This document shows, one piece after another, positions 7,063 through 14,369 of a stretch of DNA of 26,570 bases. This DNA comes from Candidatus Saccharimonadota bacterium. GTDB lineage: Bacteria; Patescibacteriota; Saccharimonadia; Saccharimonadales; Saccharimonadaceae. The position numbers were made by a program, and so were the translations under genes. Where the stretch lies: NCBI GenBank assembly GCA_905372095.1, contig CAJPNK010000005.1, positions 1 through 26,570 of the forward strand, given 5' to 3'. Positions within the stretch are counted from its first letter, which is position 1. Each line of letters opens with the position of its first letter. A model generated the notes under the pieces. It was not told where the DNA came from, did no database searches, and saw only the letters and a list, made by a program, of their open reading frames with translations.

Positions 7063-7083
7063 TTGCTTATATAAACACTATAG

Positions 7084-7105
7084 TTTTCCACGTTTTTGTG
7101 GAAAA
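7084..7105. terminator. Second hairpin after yvcK
   Basis: TTTTCCAC (7084-7091) pairs perfectly with GTGGAAAA (7098-7105) around GTTTTT. It is followed by A-rich sequence on the plus strand, so a role as terminator would fit minus-strand transcription better; function uncertain. Confidence 0.4.
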
Positions 7106-7138
7106 GTAAAGAAGTTATCATTTTTAGTAAAAAAGGTA

Positions 7139-7168
7139 TTGCACAAGCATGATGAAACGTTGTATGAT
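7139..7168 (+). promoter_or_regulatory. Candidate promoter within the yvcK-rsmH region
   Basis: TTGCAC (7139-7144) and TATGAT (7163-7168) are separated by 18 bases; start expected near 7175. What it drives is unclear: a leader or small RNA, or the 34-codon frame at 7252. Confidence 0.4.
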
Positions 7169-7655
7169 AAAGCCAGTGGCAAGGCAAGAGATGAAATCTC
7201 GAGTCAAAACAAACACCACCGCGTAAAATAACAAAAGAAAGTAGGGTAGTCATGACTGACGCAGCTATTAGCCAATCTATGTACGGTAGGGCGGGCGTCT
7301 TGGTTTGCGTACCTGATGCTTACGTATCGCGGGCGACGCTGTCTTTGGGCGCGTAGCCGTATAGTTTGTGGTACTTTTACAATTTGAAGTTGGACATCCT
7401 CGAGATCAACAACCTGATAGTGAGCAGTGGAATATCGACCCACGCTAAAATTGTCGAAAGTTCTTTCCTCTAACACAACACCTCCCAAAAACTCCACCTC
7501 ACACACAAGTCTCTCAAAGGTATGCTAAATACGATATGAGTTGTTTGACAGCTCTTGATTTTAAGCATACTTGACTAAACTAAAACAAACACACCTATGC
7601 GAAAACAAACAGCTCGCTATCAGATTGGTGATCTCGAGTCCCTCGCCAGACCATA

Positions 7656-7664
7656 TGGTATGAT
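7656..7664 (+). promoter_or_regulatory. Extended -10 promoter, probable leaderless start of rsmH
   Basis: TGG plus TATGAT (7659-7664) is an extended -10 ending 6 bases before the ATG at 7671. The six bases between are GGGGGA, which is not spaced as a Shine-Dalgarno. Confidence 0.55.
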
Positions 7665-7670
7665 GGGGGA

Positions 7671-8561
7671 ATGAGTATTAAAGAACATCCACCACTTCAT
7701 GTTCCAGTATTACTTAATGACGTTGTGCGGCTGCTTAATCCTAAAGATGGCGAGAGTTATCTCGACCTGACGGCTGGATACGGCGGACACGCGCGCGTCA
7801 TTGTCGAACGAACGCATAATTATCGCGGAATGACTTTGGTTGACCGCGATGAATTTGCACAAGCAAATCTAGCGGCATTTGTCGGCAAAGGGGCAGAGCT
7901 AATACACGCTGATTTTGTCAGCGCTGCCCGGCGGTTGATTGCTATAGGTAAGCGGTTTGATATGATATTGATTGATTTGGGGGTGTCGTCACCACAGCTT
8001 GATAGGGCTGAGCGAGGATTTTCATTTTCGCATAGCGGTCCGCTGGATATGCGGATGGATCGGCGGCAAGCTTTAACTGCAGAGCAGGTGGTTAACACCT
8101 ATTCGCAGGGCGAGCTGGAGCGGATTATTCGCGATTACGGCGAAGAGCGGCCAAATATTGCGCGGCGTTATGCTGCTGCGATTATTAAGGCTAGACCACT
8201 GGCGACAACTGAAGATTTGGCATCGGCTATCTTGAGGGCGCATGTCGGACGGCGCCAGCGAACGCATCCGGCGACACGTACTTTTCAGGCGATTCGGATT
8301 TTTGTAAACGATGAGCTTGAGCAAGTACGAGCGATTATGCCATTATTACCCGAGCTGTTGTCGCAGGGCGGGCGAGTCGGTGTAATTAGCTTTCATAGCC
8401 TGGAGGATCGTATCGTTAAGCAATACTTTGCCGAACAGGCCAAGAACGGCTACGAGGCGGAACTTCGTATCATTACGAAGCATCCTGTCGATGGAGCTAT
8501 TAGAGATGTTCACAATCCGCGCTCGCGAAGTGCTAAGCTTCGTGTCGCTGTGAAAATATAA
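7671..8561 (+). CDS. rsmH: 16S rRNA (cytosine-1402-N4)-methyltransferase
   Basis: The 296-residue protein is RsmH (MraW), the first gene of the division cluster here. The N-terminal HVPVLLNDVVRLLNP is typical, YLDLTAGYGGHARVI is the SAM-binding loop, and MILIDLGVSSPQLDRAERGFSF with GPLDMRMD is diagnostic. The C-terminus has TRTFQAIRIFVNDEL, VISFHSLEDRIVK and an arginine-rich end (NPRSRSAKLRV). It methylates N4 of C1402 in 16S rRNA at the decoding site. Length is close to the usual 300-315 residues. It is preceded by an extended -10 and followed after 21 bases by a small ORF with its own Shine-Dalgarno. Confidence 0.96.
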   Translation: MSIKEHPPLHVPVLLNDVVRLLNPKDGESYLDLTAGYGGHARVIVERTHNYRGMTLVDRDEFAQANLAAFVGKGAELIHADFVSAARRLIAIGKRFDMILIDLGVSSPQLDRAERGFSFSHSGPLDMRMDRRQALTAEQVVNTYSQGELERIIRDYGEERPNIARRYAAAIIKARPLATTEDLASAILRAHVGRRQRTHPATRTFQAIRIFVNDELEQVRAIMPLLPELLSQGGRVGVISFHSLEDRIVKQYFAEQAKNGYEAELRIITKHPVDGAIRDVHNPRSRSAKLRVAVKI

Positions 8562-8582
8562 AAACAGAAAGGAAGATGTAGC

Positions 8583-8657
8583 ATGACTCGCCGCATCCAA
8601 GTACAAGTCCAAGCCGACGTTCAGCATGACATCACTGTCGTGCGCCGCGCCGCTTAG
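8583..8657 (+). CDS. Candidate 24-residue small protein or leader peptide between rsmH and ftsL
   Basis: ATG at 8583 opens 24 codons to TAG at 8655-8657, giving MTRRIQVQVQADVQHDITVV and then RRAA. A strong Shine-Dalgarno (AAAGGAAG, 8568-8575) lies 7 bases before the ATG, better than that of ftsL downstream, which has none. Codon choice is rich in C-ending codons (CGC, ATC, GTC, GCC, GAC), unlike neighbouring genes. A hairpin follows 23 bases later (8681-8721). It could be a true small basic protein, a leader peptide controlling ftsL and ftsI, or chance. I do not recognise the peptide. Confidence 0.45.
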   Translation: MTRRIQVQVQADVQHDITVVRRAA

Positions 8658-8680
8658 GCAAAATAACACAACTCATAGGG

Positions 8681-8721
8681 CAGAGGAGCGTAATTTTCGT
8701 TTTTCTCCTAACGTTCCTCTG
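8681..8721 (+). terminator. Hairpin between the small ORF and ftsL
   Basis: CAGAGGAGCGT (8681-8691) pairs with ACGTTCCTCTG (8711-8721) over 11 bp with one G-T pair, loop 19 bases, followed by ACTTTTGAG. It could attenuate or terminate readthrough into ftsL or act as an RNA processing or stability element. No promoter is obvious between it and ftsL. Confidence 0.5.
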
Positions 8722-8763
8722 ACTTTTGAGTGTCAAAATAAATAACAAAAACGAATCCACCAC

Positions 8764-9114
8764 ATGTCATATTCACGAACTACACAATTTAATAGCCGGC
8801 GCCAAGGTAATTATGGGCGCAACCGCAATACAGTTGCTTTTGCATCGGCTATCAAACTCGGCCCGATTTCTAATGCGATTATTATTGCACTTCTCTTGAC
8901 GCTGCTAGGTCTGTTATACTTAACACAAGCGGGGAGTGTTTCGGGCTATGATTATGAGTCAAATGACGTCAGTAATAAAATTTCGACGTTGACCGAACAG
9001 AAGAGTGATCTGGCGGTTGAGAATGCTCGCCTGACAGCTCTGCAATCGGTTAAAGACAGCAGTGTTGCTCAAAGGATGGCTACCCCGGCTGATACTCAGT
9101 ATGTAAGCAAATAG
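8764..9114 (+). CDS. ftsL: FtsL-like small division membrane protein
   Basis: The 116-residue product has a basic cytoplasmic N-terminus (about 1-30, several Arg), one membrane segment at about 36-54 (AIIIALLLTLLGLLYLTQA), and a periplasmic-side helix with heptad-like spacing (ISTLTEQKSDLAVENARLTAL). That is the bitopic coiled-coil architecture of FtsL/DivIC, which joins FtsQ and activates the FtsW-FtsI synthase. Sequence identity is too low in this family to recognise directly, so the call rests on topology and on the position between rsmH and ftsI, the canonical ftsL slot. No Shine-Dalgarno or -10 box is visible immediately upstream. ftsI starts 13 bases after its stop. Confidence 0.8.
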   Translation: MSYSRTTQFNSRRQGNYGRNRNTVAFASAIKLGPISNAIIIALLLTLLGLLYLTQAGSVSGYDYESNDVSNKISTLTEQKSDLAVENARLTALQSVKDSSVAQRMATPADTQYVSK

Positions 9115-9127
9115 GAGTTCTAAGATC

Positions 9128-10885
9128 ATGAGTGTATCGCCAACTCGTTTTATTCGACGCTCGAGAGTTGGCTTTTTGTTTGGTGTAGTTCTGGTCGTCT
9201 CGGCCATTTTTGTAGTGCAGCTTTTCGTAGTGCAGGTAGTGCGGCATGATTACTATGTAACACAGGCTGATAATGAGCAGATTAAGAAGTTCACGCTCAA
9301 AGCGCAGCGCGGCGAGATTTACGCTATGGACGGCAGCGACCCGAAGCCGCTGGTGATGAACGAGACAGTCTATAAAGTTTGGGCAGATCCAACACAGGTG
9401 TCTGACAAGCAGGCGGTGGTAGATACGCTGAATAGCGTAGCTGGCGGCAATGTAGTTGACGGTTTTGCGGCGCTGATTGACAAAAAACCTAGCCGTTACC
9501 AAATTTTGACGAAATATATTACGCGGACGCAGGCTGAACTAATCAAGAAGAAAAAGCTAGCGGGCATTGGCTTTGAAGTTGGAACGCGCCGGGTCTATCC
9601 TGAAGGACGATTGGCTAGCCAGGTTTTGGGTTTTGTTAATCACGAGGGTAAAGGAGTATATGGCTTCGAGCAAGCTAATAACCAAACTCTGTCTGGGCGC
9701 GATGGCATGCTCAAAACGGTGACGGATGCTCGCGATGTACCGCTGACAATTGGCGATAAGAATGTCCGCCAGCCGGCAGTAAATGGCCAGAGTATTGTTT
9801 TGACGATTGATCGTAATATCCAGACACAAGTCGAATCAGCGCTTGAGGCTGGTGCTAAGCGTAGTAAAGCCACTAGAGCAAGCGCTATCGTCATGGAGCC
9901 AAGTACTGGCAAAGTGCTGGCAATGGCTAATATGCCGACGTATGATCCATCGAATATCAATACTTCTGACGTGTCGGTCTTTAACAACGATACGATTTCG
10001 CATCCGTACGAAGCGGGCTCTGATGTCAAGACTTTCACGGTAGCGACCGGAATCGACAAAGGCGTTATCTCGCCGCAGAGTACTTACAACAATACTGGCA
10101 AAATCAAGGTTGAAGACATCACGATCAATAACGCTTCTAAAAACAGCTTCTTGAACGGCGACATCACTATGCAGACGGCACTGAACTGGTCGCTGAATAC
10201 TGGTATGGTAACGATTGCGCAGCGGCTGGGAAATGGTTCTTATATTACTCGCGGCGCTCGCGATACGATTTATGATTACTTTTATAATCGTTTCCGGCTG
10301 GGGCAGCTGACTGGTATCGAGCTAGCGAATGAGGCGGGCGGCACAGTTATTTCGCCAGCACAGCAAGAAGGTAATGCTGTGCGTTACAGTAATATGGTGT
10401 TTGGCCAGGGTATGAATGTGACAATGCTGCAGGTGGCGAGCGGTTTTTGTTCGGTAGTCAATGGCGGCGTATATCACGCGCCAACAATTATTAACGGCAC
10501 AATGGGTGATGGCGGCAAGTTCGCGGCTACGGCGGCGAAGACTAGCGCTCGTGCTATCAGCGAAGCTTCGTCGCAGACAGTGCGCGAAATGGTGCATCAG
10601 GCTCATTATGCGACATATAAGCCGCATGACGACTCGGAACGCTGGCTAGTCGGCGGCAAGACCGGTACTTCGCAGGTGATTGTTAACGGCAAGTATGATG
10701 ATAACGAGACGATTGGTACCTATTTGGGTTTTGGCGGCGAATACGGTAAAATCCCGCGTTACGTTATCATGGTAGAGATAGCGGCAGACGGCCGCGGTAT
10801 GGGTGGCGGCTCGGATGCCAAGCCTATTTTCAACGAGATATCCAACTGGATGATAAAATACTTAAAATTAGCCCCGAGAGAGTAG
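9128..10885 (+). CDS. ftsI: Division-specific peptidoglycan transpeptidase (penicillin-binding protein, FtsI/PBP2 class)
   Basis: This 585-residue class B penicillin-binding protein has one N-terminal membrane anchor at about 14-37 (VGFLFGVVLVVSAIFVVQLF), a pedestal domain with AQRGEIYAMDG, and a C-terminal transpeptidase domain. All three catalytic motifs are present: S298-D-V-K301 in YEAGSDVKTFT (usually STFK; the x-x positions differ but Ser and Lys are kept), S355-L-N357, and K511-T-G513 in GGKTGTSQV. It cross-links septal peptidoglycan on the outer face of the membrane with FtsW. GGAG lies upstream of the ATG at 9128. It follows ftsL by 13 bases and precedes mraY, which has its own -10 box. 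Confidence 0.95.
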   Translation: MSVSPTRFIRRSRVGFLFGVVLVVSAIFVVQLFVVQVVRHDYYVTQADNEQIKKFTLKAQRGEIYAMDGSDPKPLVMNETVYKVWADPTQVSDKQAVVDTLNSVAGGNVVDGFAALIDKKPSRYQILTKYITRTQAELIKKKKLAGIGFEVGTRRVYPEGRLASQVLGFVNHEGKGVYGFEQANNQTLSGRDGMLKTVTDARDVPLTIGDKNVRQPAVNGQSIVLTIDRNIQTQVESALEAGAKRSKATRASAIVMEPSTGKVLAMANMPTYDPSNINTSDVSVFNNDTISHPYEAGSDVKTFTVATGIDKGVISPQSTYNNTGKIKVEDITINNASKNSFLNGDITMQTALNWSLNTGMVTIAQRLGNGSYITRGARDTIYDYFYNRFRLGQLTGIELANEAGGTVISPAQQEGNAVRYSNMVFGQGMNVTMLQVASGFCSVVNGGVYHAPTIINGTMGDGGKFAATAAKTSARAISEASSQTVREMVHQAHYATYKPHDDSERWLVGGKTGTSQVIVNGKYDDNETIGTYLGFGGEYGKIPRYVIMVEIAADGRGMGGGSDAKPIFNEISNWMIKYLKLAPRE

Positions 10886-10894
10886 GGTAGGGAG

Positions 10895-10900
10895 TATAAT
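10895..10900 (+). promoter_or_regulatory. -10 box (TATAAT), probable leaderless start of mraY
   Basis: A perfect TATAAT lies between the ftsI stop and mraY, ending 6 bases before the ATG at 10907. It suggests an internal promoter for mraY-ftsW-murG. Confidence 0.6.
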
Positions 10901-10906
10901 GGTAAT

Positions 10907-11941
10907 ATGTCGATTGTAACTTTTGGAAACGAATTAAACTCGGTTTTTCTAATGAGCTTGATGGCGTTTCTACTGGCGATGCTGCTAACGCCAGTATATA
11001 CATATTTTGCTTACAAATATAAATTCTGGAAAACACAGCGTACAGCAGCGGTAACTGGCGAAAAACTCAAGATTTTTAACTTATTACATAAGAAGAAAAT
11101 CGAGCGGCATATTCCGACCATGGCGGGAATAATTGCCGTAGTGGCGATTATGGCAGTGACACTGGCCTTTAATCTGGATCGAGCGCAAACTTGGCTGCCA
11201 TTGGCGGCGTTAGTTGGCGGCGCGGCGATTGGTTTGATTGATGATATTTTGAATGTTTTTGGCTCTAACCGCAAGGATGCTGGCTTGCGCAGCTGGGTGA
11301 AATTTGCCATGATTATCGGCGTTGGGCTAGTGCTGGGCTGGTTTTTCTTCTGTAAGCTCGGCTACTCGTCGGTGCATATCCCATACGTTGGCGATTGGCA
11401 AATGGGCGCGTGGATTGTCGGGTTGTTTGTGTTTGCGGTGGTAGCGACGGGTAACGCGGTCAATATAAGCGATGGCCTGGACGGCTTGGCGGGCGGTTTG
11501 CTGGTAATGTCGTTTTCAGCATTTGGTGTGATTGCGCTACTGCAAGGCCATTTGAAGTTAGCGGCGTTCTGCTTCACAGTGGTTGGCGCTTTGCTGAGCT
11601 ATCTGTGGTTCAACATCTTTCCAGCGCGGTTCTTTATGGGCGACGTTGGCAGCTTTGCTTTTGGGACGAGCTTGGGCGTGGTAGCGATGATGACCAACAC
11701 GCTGTTTTTGCTGCCGATTATCGGCATATTGTTCGTGGTCGAGGCTGGGTCGAGCTTGTTGCAGATGACCAGCAAGAAATTATTCCATCGCAAGATATTT
11801 CTGTCGGCGCCGATTCATCATCATCTGGAGGCATCAGGCTGGCCAGAGGCTAAAGTGACGATGCGTTTTTGGGTGATTGCTGGCGTGGCGGCGTTTGTGG
11901 GGATGGCGATGGCGATGACCGGGGGGCATATTGCTCCGTGA
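10907..11941 (+). CDS. mraY: Phospho-N-acetylmuramoyl-pentapeptide transferase
   Basis: The 344-residue polytopic membrane enzyme forms lipid I from UDP-MurNAc-pentapeptide and undecaprenyl phosphate. Signature elements are all present: HIPTMAG near residue 68 (usually TPTMGG), the DD pair at D112-D113 (GLIDDILNV), N183-A-V-N186-x-x-D189-G-L-D192-G-L-A-G-G, the FMGD motif with D246, and the three histidines H304-H306 in APIHHHLE. About ten hydrophobic segments can be counted, as in the family. Its last codons overlap the ftsW GTG start (CCGTGATT). It has its own TATAAT box inside the ftsI-mraY gap. Confidence 0.97.
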   Translation: MSIVTFGNELNSVFLMSLMAFLLAMLLTPVYTYFAYKYKFWKTQRTAAVTGEKLKIFNLLHKKKIERHIPTMAGIIAVVAIMAVTLAFNLDRAQTWLPLAALVGGAAIGLIDDILNVFGSNRKDAGLRSWVKFAMIIGVGLVLGWFFFCKLGYSSVHIPYVGDWQMGAWIVGLFVFAVVATGNAVNISDGLDGLAGGLLVMSFSAFGVIALLQGHLKLAAFCFTVVGALLSYLWFNIFPARFFMGDVGSFAFGTSLGVVAMMTNTLFLLPIIGILFVVEAGSSLLQMTSKKLFHRKIFLSAPIHHHLEASGWPEAKVTMRFWVIAGVAAFVGMAMAMTGGHIAP

Positions 11942-13236
11942 TTGGCGCTCGGCACCGCGACAGGTACGTACAATTTACCGATGGCAAAATCCAGCGTAAA
12001 CACCGGCCTGATTATTGGTTGGTGTTATGTGCGGCGTTGTTGATGCTGGTAGGAATGATAATTGTTTATTCGGTCGGGCCGCAGTATGCTAATTTGCAGA
12101 ATAGTGCTTATGGCAGCGATTATTCTAGCACGTATTTCTTTTTCAAACAGCTTATGGGTATTAGCCTGGCAGTTAGTGGTTTTGTACTGTTGATATTAGT
12201 ACCGTTTGATTATCTCAAGAAGTATATTTTTCAGTTAATGATGATTGGAATTGGCTTATCGTTTTTGCTTTTTTTGATTGGAAATATTCTGCATATTGAT
12301 GCAATAGCGCAGAACACGCTAGGCGCTTATCGCTGGTTTCACTTGGGACCAGTTAATTTTCAGCCGTCCGAGCTGCTAAAATTAGCAATGACTCTGTATA
12401 TGGCGGTGTTTTTAGGTAAACGCTACCAAGAAGGTAAGATAAACGACTTGAAAGAAGCAGTCTATCCAGCAGCGGCGTTGGTCGGCTTTTTGTTATTTAT
12501 TGTCGTAGTGTTGCAAAAAGACATGGGCTCGGGAGTGGCGATAGCGGCGGCTGCGGCGTCGATATTTATGGTGAGTACGATAAGAATGAAAACTCTGATA
12601 CAAATTGCATTAGTGGGCGTGCTGTTTTTGGGGCTCACGGCAGTAACGGCGCCGCACCGGTTGGAACGGATTACGACGTTTTTCGGAGCGAGTAAATCAG
12701 CTTCGCAAGACGATAACGATTATCATATCAAAAACGCAATGATTGCGTTGGGGACAGGCGGGTTAACTGGCCGCGGTATCGGCAAGAGTATTCAATCGAC
12801 AGGCTACTTACCAGAGGCAATTAACGATTCGATTTTTGCCGTAATTGGCGAGATTTTTGGTTTTGCCGGGACGGTATTGGTAGTAGTGCTGTTTGCAGCT
12901 TTGTTGCTGCGGGTTTTGCGAGTTGCTGAATACTCGCCAGATATGACCAGGCGATTGGTAGTGGCGGGTATTTTTGGCTGGTTATTTGCGCACTTCTTCA
13001 TGAATATTGCATCAATGATTCATTTAGCGCCGTTAACAGGTATAACGCTGCCGTTCTTGAGTGCTGGCGGCAGTAGTATGCTGTTTTCGGGTGCAGCTTT
13101 GGGGATTGTTTTCCAGTTATCGCGATATACTGCACATAAACCAATAGATATAGGAGGCCAAGATGCGGATATTAGCCGTAGGCGGCGGCTCGGGGGGTCA
13201 CGTTACTCCAGTCGTCGCCGTGTTGCGAGAAGTTAA
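11938..13236 (+). CDS. ftsW: SEDS-family peptidoglycan glycosyltransferase FtsW
   Basis: The best start is the GTG at 11938, overlapping the mraY stop as GTGA and giving 432 residues; an ATG at 11869 in frame would extend deep into mraY with a non-protein-like Gly/Asp stretch. The protein is polytopic. Family signatures include GAYRWFHLGPVNFQPSELLKLA, the extracytoplasmic loop region with GTGGLTGRGIGKSIQSTGYLPEAINDSIFA, and LAPLTGITLPFLSAGGSSM near the C-terminus. SEDS enzymes polymerise lipid II into glycan strands and work with the class B PBP (ftsI here). The reading frame runs 74 bases into murG, where it encodes an arginine-rich tail (RRRRLGG, SSRRRVARS). Confidence 0.95.
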   Translation: MIGARHRDRYVQFTDGKIQRKHRPDYWLVLCAALLMLVGMIIVYSVGPQYANLQNSAYGSDYSSTYFFFKQLMGISLAVSGFVLLILVPFDYLKKYIFQLMMIGIGLSFLLFLIGNILHIDAIAQNTLGAYRWFHLGPVNFQPSELLKLAMTLYMAVFLGKRYQEGKINDLKEAVYPAAALVGFLLFIVVVLQKDMGSGVAIAAAAASIFMVSTIRMKTLIQIALVGVLFLGLTAVTAPHRLERITTFFGASKSASQDDNDYHIKNAMIALGTGGLTGRGIGKSIQSTGYLPEAINDSIFAVIGEIFGFAGTVLVVVLFAALLLRVLRVAEYSPDMTRRLVVAGIFGWLFAHFFMNIASMIHLAPLTGITLPFLSAGGSSMLFSGAALGIVFQLSRYTAHKPIDIGGQDADISRRRRLGGSRYSSRRRVARS

Positions 13237-14350
13237 AAAACAGCAACCAGATGCAGAACTGCGGTTTTGGGTTGACCGCAAATTTAGCAAGCAAGCGCGC
13301 AATGTTATGGCTAGCTTTGATAACTCGGTGCGCGTAGATGTCATTGCTAGCGGTAAATTACGCCGCTATCATAATCTTAGCGTTGTGCGTCAGCTGTTAC
13401 GCTTACGGACGATTGTGTGGCCAAATTTTGTTGATGCGCTAAAGGTGTGCGTGGGTTTTGTTCAGAGCCTAGTGAAACTAATCGCCTGGCGTCCAGACGT
13501 GATATTCACAAAAGGAGGCTACGTTTGCATGCCGGTTGGTTTGGCGGCACATGTGCTGCGCATTCCGCTGGTAATTCACGACTCAGACGCTCATCCAGGG
13601 TTAACTAATCGCGTATTGGCACGTTGGGCTGACCGTATTGGCACTGGCGCTCCGCTAGAGTATTATCCGTACCCCAAGGCGATTAGTCGTTACGTCGGCG
13701 TACCGATCCGCGAGGGATTTAAGCCGTATAGCAAGCAGCAGCGCCGCGTGGTTAAGGAAAAACTAGGATTTCCAAGTAACAGACCGTTAGTGCTGGTTAC
13801 TGGCGGCGGTTTGGGTGCGGAGCGGTTAAATAATGCTGTGGCAGATACTATTAGCGAACTTACACAGTTCACTAGCGTAATTTTAATAACTGGTACTGGC
13901 CAGTATGCCGAGATTCGGCGGCGGTTACCAGAGGATACAGATCAAGTTAAAGTTTACGATTTTGTTAGCGACGGTATGATTGATATGCTTGGTGCGGCTG
14001 ATGTTGTGGTAGCACGAGCTGGCGCGACTACAATTCTCGAGTTGGCAGCGCTGGCCAAACCGACGATTCTGGTGCCGAACGGCTTTTTGACTGGCGGTCA
14101 TCAAATTAAAAATGCTAAGGTGTATGAAGACAAAGGCGCTGTCAAAGTCATCGACGAAATGCAAATGGAAAAAACGCCGCAGTTGCTCGTCGACGAGATA
14201 AAAAACGTTATTGACGATCCCGCAGAAGCACAGCGAATGGGGCAGGCTTTTTTGTCGTTTGCACACCCTGGTGCTGCTAAAGATATGGCTGATATGATTC
14301 TAGATGCTGCTAATAGCCGTCGAACGAACCCTGATAGCGCTGCAAAATGA
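13163..14350 (+). CDS. murG: UDP-N-acetylglucosamine:lipid I GlcNAc transferase
   Basis: This 395-residue GT28 glycosyltransferase converts lipid I to lipid II at the inner face of the membrane. It begins MRILAVGGGSGGHVTPVVAV, the glycine-rich loop that must lie at the very N-terminus and so fixes the start; TAGGAGG lies ahead of the ATG. VIHDSDAHPGLTNR, LVTGGGLGAERLN and the donor-binding VVARAGATTILELAALAKPTILVP are typical. It is somewhat longer than the usual 355-365 residues because of an inserted basic segment around residues 55-100. The start lies inside ftsW (74-base overlap). The TGA stop doubles as the TGn of an extended -10 for ftsQ. Confidence 0.96.
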   Translation: MRILAVGGGSGGHVTPVVAVLREVKKQQPDAELRFWVDRKFSKQARNVMASFDNSVRVDVIASGKLRRYHNLSVVRQLLRLRTIVWPNFVDALKVCVGFVQSLVKLIAWRPDVIFTKGGYVCMPVGLAAHVLRIPLVIHDSDAHPGLTNRVLARWADRIGTGAPLEYYPYPKAISRYVGVPIREGFKPYSKQQRRVVKEKLGFPSNRPLVLVTGGGLGAERLNNAVADTISELTQFTSVILITGTGQYAEIRRRLPEDTDQVKVYDFVSDGMIDMLGAADVVVARAGATTILELAALAKPTILVPNGFLTGGHQIKNAKVYEDKGAVKVIDEMQMEKTPQLLVDEIKNVIDDPAEAQRMGQAFLSFAHPGAAKDMADMILDAANSRRTNPDSAAK

Positions 14351-14356
14351 TATAAT
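14348..14356 (+). promoter_or_regulatory. Extended -10 promoter of ftsQ overlapping the murG stop
   Basis: TGA followed by TATAAT (14351-14356) is a perfect extended -10. The expected start near 14363 would leave about 7 bases before the ATG at 14370. The TGA is also the murG stop codon. Confidence 0.65.
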
Positions 14357-14369
14357 TAATACCACAAGC

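Larger units (their letters stand above)
7011..7670. other. Intergenic region between yvcK and rsmH with hairpins and a promoter, no certain gene
   Basis: The 660 bases contain two hairpins after yvcK, a plausible plus-strand promoter (7139-7168), a 34-codon open frame (7252-7356), a weak 100-codon minus-strand frame (7204-7506, GTG start), the inverted repeat GTATGCT/AGCATAC (7520-7526 with 7564-7570) surrounding a TTGACA at 7545-7550, and three AAAACAAAC-type A/C-rich patches. The 10-mer ATCTCGAGTC occurs at 7195-7204 and 7631-7640. No tRNA, tmRNA, RNase P or SRP RNA could be recognised. mraZ, which usually precedes rsmH, is absent. Confidence 0.6.

Noticed and set aside
7175..7650. Possible tmRNA, RNase P RNA or SRP RNA in the rsmH leader
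   Set aside because: A TAGTC next to an open frame, an AGAGGAAAG on the minus strand and CTCGAGTC T-loop-like strings were tested by eye. No acceptor stem/CCA pairing, no short tag frame, and no RNase P conserved regions beyond a chance match were found.
2270..8594. 11-mer ATGACTCGCCG shared between the SAM riboswitch and the small ORF at 8583
   Set aside because: The context differs completely (aptamer helix versus coding start), so it is treated as chance.
11869..11937. Longer ftsW start at the ATG 11869
   Set aside because: The extra 23 residues are antifunctional-looking Gly/Asp/Cys sequence in the alternative frame of mraY; the GTGA overlap at 11938 is the better start.
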